Assembly (NCBI GenBank): GCA_964547415.1
Contig: CAZJNX010000146.1
Location: forward strand, 1 to 12,042
Direction of reading: 5' to 3'
Length of the DNA: 12,042 nt
DNA from: CAZJNX01 sp964547415
GTDB lineage: Bacteria; Pseudomonadota; Alphaproteobacteria; Rhizobiales; Amorphaceae
The translations under genes were made by a program, and so were the position numbers. Positions 7,502 to 12,042 of this stretch are shown piece after piece (the stretch's first letter is position 1; each line of letters opens with the position of its first letter). The notes under the pieces are model-generated. The model ran no database searches and was not told where the DNA came from. It was given only the letters and a program-made list of their open reading frames with translations.

Positions 7502-8201
7502 GGGCACGATCATCGTCACCGGCGCGAGCCGGGGGATCGGCGCGGCGATCGCGACGCGCCTTCACCGCGCGGGCCGGGACGTGGCGTGCCTGTCCCGCTC
7601 GGGCGAGGCGCCGGCGGGCGTCGGCATCCCCTGCGACGTGACGGACGAGGCCTCCATCCGCGAGGCGATCGGCGCGGTCGCCGCCCGCGGGCGGGTCGCG
7701 GGCCTCGTCAACAACGCGGGCCAGCACGCGCAGGCCCCCGCCGCCACCATCACCGCCGAGGCGTTCGACGGGCTGATGCGGCTCAACGCCACCTCGATGC
7801 TCCTCGCCGCCCGCGAGACCTACCCGCACCTCAAGGCGGCGGGCGGCGGGCTCATCGTCAACATGGGCTCCTTCTTCGACAAGCTGGGCGTGCCCCACAA
7901 CGTCGCCTACGCCGCTTCGAAGGCCGCCGTCGCGGCGATCTCCCGCTGCCTCGCGGTGGAGTGGGCGGCGGACGGCATCCGCGTCGTCACGGTGGCGCCG
8001 GGCTACGTCGAGACCGACCTCAACCGGGAGTATCTGGCCGACGAGAAGGTGCGCCGCTGGCTGGAGCGGCGGGTGCCGGCGGGCCGCCCGGGCGACGCGG
8101 ACGAGGTGGCGGCGCTGGTGGAGGCGCTTTATGCCGCCGACATCGGCTACCTCACCGGCGAGACCATCTACCTCGACGGCGGCATGGGAATGAACCACTG
8201 A
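7494..8201 (+). CDS. Short-chain dehydrogenase/reductase (SDR)
   Basis: This 235-residue classical SDR oxidises or reduces an alcohol/ketone pair with NAD(P). The cofactor loop TGASRGIG is at residues 9-16 and NNAG starts at Asn73. The catalytic tetrad is complete: Asn98, Ser126, Tyr139 and Lys143 (YAASK). The C-terminal half has the APGYVETDL segment and ends GETIYLDGGMGMNH, both typical. The residues after the second strand (CLSRSG) include an arginine that could favour NADP, though this is weak evidence. It overlaps the hydratase by 8 bp and shares one base with the next start (TGATG), so coupling is tight. Next to a hydratase and a BadI-like hydrolase, a BadH-like role oxidising a ring 2-hydroxyacyl-CoA to the 2-keto form is attractive. 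The operon also has a 3-hydroxyacyl-CoA dehydrogenase for a similar step. Confidence 0.92.
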   Translation: MREGTIIVTGASRGIGAAIATRLHRAGRDVACLSRSGEAPAGVGIPCDVTDEASIREAIGAVAARGRVAGLVNNAGQHAQAPAATITAEAFDGLMRLNATSMLLAARETYPHLKAAGGGLIVNMGSFFDKLGVPHNVAYAASKAAVAAISRCLAVEWAADGIRVVTVAPGYVETDLNREYLADEKVRRWLERRVPAGRPGDADEVAALVEALYAADIGYLTGETIYLDGGMGMNH

Positions 8202-9367
8202 TGCAGATCTTCGACCGCCTCGAACGGCAGCGCGCCTTCACCGAGGACGAGCGCATGGTGCTCGAAAGCGTCCGCCGCCTGTGTGCGGACGTGATCGCGC
8301 CCAACGCCGAGCGGTACGACCGCACCGGCGACTTTCCCTGGGAGAACGTGGAGGCGATCAACGCCCTCGGCCTCAACGCCATCTTCGTGCCGGAGGCCTA
8401 CGGCGGCGCGCCCATGCGGATTTCCGTCTACCTCGACGTGGTGAAGGAGATCTCGCAGGCGTGCGCGTCCACCGGCATCATCTACGCCACCAACTTCCAC
8501 GGCATGAAGCCGCTCATCGAGTTCGGCACGGAAGAGCAGAAGACCCGCCTCCTGCCGCGGATCGCCGACGGCGGCCTCGGCTCCCTCGCCATCACCGAGG
8601 AGACGGCGGGCTCGGACGCCACGGGCATGAAGACCCGATTCACCCCGGACGGCGATGCCATCCGCATCGACGGATCCAAGATCTTCATCTCCAACGGCGA
8701 CGTCGCCGACCGCATCCTCCTGTTCGGCAAGTGGAGCGAGATCGACGATCCGAAGGGCGCCATCTCCGCGCTCATCCTGGAGAAGGGCACGCCCGGCTTC
8801 GAGGTCGTGCGCCTCGAGGACAAGATGGGCCACCGCGCCTCCTCCACCGCCGCCCTCGCCTTCGACGGCGCGCGGGTGCCGCGGGCGAACCTCCTCGGCG
8901 ATCCCGGGGACGGGCTGAAGATCCTGCTTGCCTCCCTCAACAAGTCGCGCCCCTCGGTCGCCGCCCACGCCTTCGGCATCGCCCGCGCCGCCTTCAAGGA
9001 CATGGTCGCCTACATGAACGCCCGGAAGCAGTCGGGCCGGCGGATCGTCGACTTCCAGGGCAACCAGTTCTCCCTCGCCGACATGGCGACCGACCTCGCG
9101 ATGGCCGAGGCGTGGCTCGACCACGTGGCCGCCATGTGGGAGGCGGGCGAGGAGAACTTCGGCCTCGAGGCGTCGATGGCCAAGATGCGCGCCTCGGACC
9201 TCGCCATGAAGATATCGACCGAGGCCGTGCAGATGTACGGCGGCTACGGCTACTGCAAGGACTACCGCGTCGAGCGCCTGATGCGCGACGCCAAGATCAC
9301 CCAGATCTGGGAGGGCACCAACCAGGTGCATCGCCAGCTGATCGGACGGAGCTTCGCAGAGAAATGA
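8201..9367 (+). CDS. Acyl-CoA dehydrogenase
   Basis: This 388-residue flavoenzyme has the standard acyl-CoA dehydrogenase length and introduces an alpha-beta double bond into an acyl-CoA, passing electrons to electron-transfer flavoprotein. An N-terminal helical domain precedes the FAD/substrate motif AITEETAGSDATGMKT. The C-terminal domain has MYGGYGYCKDY, which reads as the usual GGxGY segment, and the final motif IWEGTNQVHR with Glu371 in the position of the catalytic base of short- and medium-chain enzymes. No signal peptide is seen, so it is cytosolic. Its ATG shares one base with the SDR stop, and its own stop overlaps the next start as ATGA. In the proposed pathway it desaturates the activated acid (AliB/BadJ-like role). 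A role in a later chain-shortening round is equally possible from sequence alone. Confidence 0.94.
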   Translation: MQIFDRLERQRAFTEDERMVLESVRRLCADVIAPNAERYDRTGDFPWENVEAINALGLNAIFVPEAYGGAPMRISVYLDVVKEISQACASTGIIYATNFHGMKPLIEFGTEEQKTRLLPRIADGGLGSLAITEETAGSDATGMKTRFTPDGDAIRIDGSKIFISNGDVADRILLFGKWSEIDDPKGAISALILEKGTPGFEVVRLEDKMGHRASSTAALAFDGARVPRANLLGDPGDGLKILLASLNKSRPSVAAHAFGIARAAFKDMVAYMNARKQSGRRIVDFQGNQFSLADMATDLAMAEAWLDHVAAMWEAGEENFGLEASMAKMRASDLAMKISTEAVQMYGGYGYCKDYRVERLMRDAKITQIWEGTNQVHRQLIGRSFAEK

Positions 9368-10245
9368 CCCGAAGGATCGAGACGGTCGCCGTCTGCGGGG
9401 CGGCGGGCACCATGGGCGCGGGCATCGCCCTCGTCGCCGCCCGCGCGGGCTTTCCCGTCATCGCCTACGACCTGTCGGCCGAGGCGCTGGAAAAGGCCCA
9501 CGCGAACACTGGCGCCTTCCTCGAGAAATCCGTCGCCCGCGGCAAGCTCTCGGCGGAGGAGCGGGACGCGATCCTCGCCCGCATCACCTCCACGACGGCG
9601 CTCGAGACCGTCGCCCCGGCCGACCTCGTGATCGAGGCGGTCTACGAGGACATCGCCGTCAAGAAGGAGCTGATGGGCCGCCTCGGCTCCATCTGCGGCG
9701 ACCACGCGATCTTCGCCTCCAACACCTCGACGCTCTCCATCACCGAGATCGCCTCGGGCTCGGGCCGGGACGACAGGGTGGTCGGGCTCCACTTCTGCCT
9801 GCCCGCCCAGCTCATGAAGCTCGTGGAGGTCTCGCCGGGGGTGAACACCTCGCCCGAAACGTTCGGGGCGGCGTGGGCGTGGTGCGAGGCGGCCGGCCAG
9901 ATGCCGGTGGAGACGCAGGACAAGCCCGGCTTCATCCTGAATGCCCTGCTCGTGCCCTTCAACAACGACGCGATCCGGGCGGTGGAGGCGGGCGTCGCCT
10001 CGCCGGAGGACATCGACAAGGCGATCAAGACGGCGCTCGGCTACAAGATGGGGCCGCTCGAGCTCGTCGACCTCATCGGCCTCGACACCCAGGTGCGCCT
10101 TTGCGAAGCCTTCTATCCGGTGACGCGGGACCCGCGGGCGGCGACCCCGCCCCTCCTGTCGCGGATGGTCGCCGCCGGCCGGCTCGGCCGCAAGTCGGGC
10201 CGCGGCTTCTTCGACTATACCGGCAACGCCATGTTCGGAGCCTGA
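9364..10245 (+). CDS. 3-hydroxyacyl-CoA dehydrogenase, catalytic half
   Basis: This 293-residue protein is an NAD-dependent L-3-hydroxyacyl-CoA dehydrogenase with an N-terminal Rossmann domain and a helical C-terminal domain. The cofactor loop is GAAGTMGAG (12-20). All four catalytic residues of the human enzyme are present with identical spacing: Ser122, His143, Glu155 and Asn193. The normally near-invariant HFFNP reads HFCLP here, just beside the catalytic His, which may reshape the acyl pocket. The C-terminal segment GLGFP-like motif appears as ALGYKMGPLELVDLIGLD, and GRKSGRGFFDY closes the domain. It overlaps the acyl-CoA dehydrogenase by ATGA. The next gene, 2 bp downstream in another frame, appears to supply the second half of a PaaH-type protein. 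It likely oxidises a beta-hydroxyacyl-CoA either on the ring or after ring opening. Confidence 0.93.
   Translation: MTRRIETVAVCGAAGTMGAGIALVAARAGFPVIAYDLSAEALEKAHANTGAFLEKSVARGKLSAEERDAILARITSTTALETVAPADLVIEAVYEDIAVKKELMGRLGSICGDHAIFASNTSTLSITEIASGSGRDDRVVGLHFCLPAQLMKLVEVSPGVNTSPETFGAAWAWCEAAGQMPVETQDKPGFILNALLVPFNNDAIRAVEAGVASPEDIDKAIKTALGYKMGPLELVDLIGLDTQVRLCEAFYPVTRDPRAATPPLLSRMVAAGRLGRKSGRGFFDYTGNAMFGA
10237..10240 (+). promoter_or_regulatory. Ribosome binding site for the PaaH second-half gene
   Basis: GGAG lies inside the last codons of the preceding dehydrogenase gene, seven bases before ATG 10248. This well-placed site argues that the downstream protein is initiated independently and is not simply the product of a sequencing frameshift in a fused gene. 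Confidence 0.6.
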
Positions 10246-10247
10246 GA

Positions 10248-10886
10248 ATGGCCCACACCATCTACTCCATCGGCTACAGCCGGTCCTTCCCCGACGGCGA
10301 CCCGTTCCTCGAGACGTCCACCGAAGGGGCGGACGTCGCCGTGTGCCTCCTCAACGCCGCGCGGCCGGAGGAGGACAAGCGCGCCGTCCTCATCGAGCTC
10401 GACACCGAGTGCCTCGGCGTCCACACCGGCGAGGCGCTGGGCGAGGAGGGCTCCAACGTCGTCGGCTTCGCCCGCTACCGCAACGGGGAGGACCCGCCGA
10501 GCCCCCTCGTGGAGCTGGTGCGCCAGCCGAACACATCGCAGGAGGCGCTCGCCGCCGCCCGCGCCGTGTTCGAGGAGGCGGGGCTCGTCGTCGTGGTCAC
10601 CGCCGACCAGGCGGGGCGGATCGTCGACCGCCTCGTCCGGCCGAAGTACAACGCCGCCCTCACCTTCCTCGACGAGGGCCTCGCGACGGCGAAGGACATG
10701 GACCTCACCTGCCGCCTCGGCCTCGGCTATCCGGAGGGGCCGCTGGAGCGGGTCGCCCGCGGGGGCCTCGCCCGCCATTACGAGGTGACGAAGGCCCTCT
10801 TCGACGTCTACGGCACGGCCGCCTACGCGCCCGCGCGCCGTGCCGTCGTCGCCCACATGCGCGCGTCCGGCGGGGGCAAGCAATGA
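10248..10886 (+). CDS. Stand-alone reduced-Rossmann plus 3HCDH C-terminal domain protein (detached second half of a PaaH-type dehydrogenase)
   Basis: This 212-residue protein resembles the second half of long 3-hydroxyacyl-CoA dehydrogenases such as PaaH. Residues 1 to about 115 read as a degenerate Rossmann unit: no GxGxxG loop, but ADVAVCLLN, a VVGFARY strand, and PLVELVRQPNTSQEA, echoing the HF..P..LVEL segment of the active domain. Residues about 119-205 form a 3HCDH C-terminal domain (AGRIVDRLVRPKYNAAL, LATAKDMDLT, GLGYPEGPLE). The position of the catalytic Asn is Asp here (VDR for VNR), and no Ser/His pair is evident, so it is probably non-catalytic. Added to the 293-residue preceding protein it totals 505, close to a full PaaH-type enzyme. 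It starts 2 bp after that gene and overlaps the next by ATGA. A structural or dimer partner of the dehydrogenase is the best guess. Confidence 0.8.
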   Translation: MAHTIYSIGYSRSFPDGDPFLETSTEGADVAVCLLNAARPEEDKRAVLIELDTECLGVHTGEALGEEGSNVVGFARYRNGEDPPSPLVELVRQPNTSQEALAAARAVFEEAGLVVVVTADQAGRIVDRLVRPKYNAALTFLDEGLATAKDMDLTCRLGLGYPEGPLERVARGGLARHYEVTKALFDVYGTAAYAPARRAVVAHMRASGGGKQ

Positions 10887-11995
10887 CGCAGCCGCTCTCG
10901 GGCATCTCCGTCCTCGATTTCTCCACCCTCCTGCCCGGCCCGATGGCGACCCTCATCCTCGCCGAGGCCGGCGCCACCGTGGTCAAGGTGGAGCGGCCCG
11001 GGAAGGGCGAGGACATGCGCGGCTACGAGCCCCGCTGGGGCGCGGACAGCGTCAACTTCGCCCTCCTCAACCGCGGCAAGACGAGCCTCGCCCTCGACCT
11101 CAAGGCCGAGGAGGGCCGCGCCGAGGCGCTCCGCCGCGCGGCCGAGGCGGACGTCCTCGTCGAGCAGTTCCGGCCCGGCGTCATGGACCGGCTCGGCCTC
11201 GGCTACGAGGCGGTGAAGGCGCTGAACCCGAAGATCGTCTATTGCTCCATCACCGGCTACGGCCACACCGGCACGAAGCGCGACCGGGCGGGCCACGACC
11301 TCAACTACATGGGCGACACCGGCCTCCTGTCGCTGGCCTGCGGGGAGCCGGGCCATCGCGTCGTCCCGCCCGCCCTCGTCGCCGACATTGCGGGCGGGGC
11401 GTACCCGGCGGTCATGAACGTCCTGTTCGCCCTGCGCCAGCGGGACGCGACCGGCGAGGGCTGCCACCTCGACGTCGCCATGTCCGACAACCTCTTTCCG
11501 TTCCTCTACTGGGCGATGGGGGACCTCCTCGCCGCCGGCGTCCGCCATGGCAACGCCACCGGCCTCGTGTCGGGCGCGAGCCCCCGCTACCGCCTCTACG
11601 ACACCAAGGACGGGCGCATCATGGCCGTCGCGGCGCTCGAGCCGAAGTTCTGGGCCGCCTTCACCGGCGCCATCGGCCTCGAAGAGGACCTCGTGGACGA
11701 CGCCCGCGACCCGGAGGCGACTGGCCGCCGGATCGCGGAGATCGTCGCAGGCCGGACGGCGGAGGAGTGGGAGCCGGTGCTCGCCGAGGCGGACGCGTGC
11801 GTGACCATCGTGCGCTCCGTCGCCGAGGCGCTGGACGAGCCCCACTTCGCCGAGCGCGGCCTGTTCGCCCACGGCCTCGTCAACGAGGACGGGGCGCGAA
11901 TCCCGGCCCTTCCCGTCCCCGTCATGCCCGCCTTCCGGGCGCCCCCCGCGGACGTGTCCGCCCCGCCCCTCGGGAAGGCGCCGCGGCGGGGCTGA
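10883..11995 (+). CDS. Alpha-methylacyl-CoA racemase-like protein (CaiB/BaiF superfamily)
   Basis: This 370-residue class III CoA-transferase-fold protein looks like an alpha-methylacyl-CoA racemase rather than a transferase. The opening LSGISVLDFSTLLPGPMAT and GATVVKVERPG are shared by the whole superfamily. The diagnostic GHDLNYMG gives His138, VADIAGG gives Asp168 and ALEPKFW gives Glu253. These equal His126, Asp156 and Glu241 of the Mycobacterium tuberculosis racemase MCR with a constant shift of 12. The length (370) also suits racemases better than formyl-CoA transferase types. An aspartate in GEGCHLDVAMSD sits at the transferase nucleophile position, so a transferase activity is not wholly excluded. 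Racemases interconvert R and S alpha-branched acyl-CoAs so that a stereospecific acyl-CoA dehydrogenase can use both. The ATG overlaps the preceding stop. It is last in the operon. Confidence 0.88.
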   Translation: MTQPLSGISVLDFSTLLPGPMATLILAEAGATVVKVERPGKGEDMRGYEPRWGADSVNFALLNRGKTSLALDLKAEEGRAEALRRAAEADVLVEQFRPGVMDRLGLGYEAVKALNPKIVYCSITGYGHTGTKRDRAGHDLNYMGDTGLLSLACGEPGHRVVPPALVADIAGGAYPAVMNVLFALRQRDATGEGCHLDVAMSDNLFPFLYWAMGDLLAAGVRHGNATGLVSGASPRYRLYDTKDGRIMAVAALEPKFWAAFTGAIGLEEDLVDDARDPEATGRRIAEIVAGRTAEEWEPVLAEADACVTIVRSVAEALDEPHFAERGLFAHGLVNEDGARIPALPVPVMPAFRAPPADVSAPPLGKAPRRG

Positions 11996-12040
11996 CGGGC
12001 CTCGCGACCGGTTTCGAGGCTCGCGCCGGGCGGGGCCCGG
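11996..12040 (+). terminator. Candidate GC-rich terminator hairpins after the operon
   Basis: Directly after the stop codon of the racemase gene, 11996-12004 pairs with 12015-12023 in a nine-base stem containing one G-U pair and a ten-base loop. A second short stem, CCGGG/CCCGG, lies at 12026-12030 and 12036-12040. No T tract follows within the window, so this is not a classical intrinsic terminator, but the position at the operon end is suggestive. Confidence 0.35.
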
Positions 12041-12042
12041 GT

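Larger units (their letters stand above)
3062..11995 (+). other. Nine-gene acyl-CoA catabolic operon
   Basis: Nine plus-strand genes follow one another with almost no spacing. The junctions are ATGA overlaps at 4324, 6734, 9364 and 10883, an 8-bp overlap at 7494-7501, a one-base TGATG overlap at 8201, a 2-bp gap before 10248 and an 11-bp gap before 5115. Such packing implies a single transcript with coupled translation. The products cover CoA activation, alpha-carbon epimerisation, alpha-beta dehydrogenation, hydration, beta-alcohol oxidation and a ring-hydrolase-type crotonase, but no thiolase. No regulator lies inside the unit. Confidence 0.9.

Noticed and set aside
8168..9331. A 387-codon minus-strand open frame opposite the acyl-CoA dehydrogenase
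   Set aside because: It mirrors a well-supported acyl-CoA dehydrogenase and has no motif or ribosome binding site of its own.

Overview
This is a very GC-rich, densely packed bacterial window. Third codon positions are overwhelmingly G or C, and the gene families present suit a high-GC alphaproteobacterium. That placement rests on base composition and gene content only, and no genus can be named. I found no rRNA, tRNA, CRISPR array, insertion sequence or phage gene.

Left part, minus strand (1-1613): a two-gene unit encodes an MmgE/PrpD-family protein (GTG start, 258-1613) and, overlapping it by ATGA, the N-terminal 87 residues of a 3-hydroxyisobutyrate dehydrogenase-like NAD(P) enzyme that runs off the left edge. 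A 193-bp divergent spacer (1614-1806) separates this unit from a plus-strand AbrB-family (PF05145) membrane protein (1807-2877). A 184-bp spacer then precedes the main locus.

Main locus (3062-11995, plus strand): nine acyl-CoA genes are packed with 1- to 8-bp overlaps or gaps of 2 and 11 bp. They surely form one operon. In order they are: class III (CaiB/BaiF) CoA-transferase; MenB/BadI-type crotonase; acyl-CoA ligase; enoyl-CoA hydratase with both catalytic glutamates; SDR dehydrogenase; acyl-CoA dehydrogenase; 3-hydroxyacyl-CoA dehydrogenase with all four catalytic residues; a 212-residue protein that looks like the detached second half of a PaaH-type dehydrogenase; and an alpha-methylacyl-CoA racemase-like protein.

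Working hypothesis: the operon activates a cyclic or alpha-branched carboxylic acid as its CoA thioester (ligase and/or transferase), sets its alpha-carbon stereochemistry (racemase), and oxidises it by dehydrogenation, hydration and beta-alcohol oxidation (ACAD, hydratase, SDR or HAD). The resulting beta-keto acyl-CoA would be cleaved hydrolytically by the BadI-like enzyme, since no thiolase is present. This matches the logic of the Rhodopseudomonas palustris cyclohexanecarboxylate genes (aliA, aliB, badK, badH, badI), but with a different gene set around it. The exact substrate cannot be read from the sequence. The most unusual points are the two-gene PaaH-like dehydrogenase, the ring-hydrolase-type crotonase without a thiolase, and the residue-for-residue spacing match of the last gene to AMACR.
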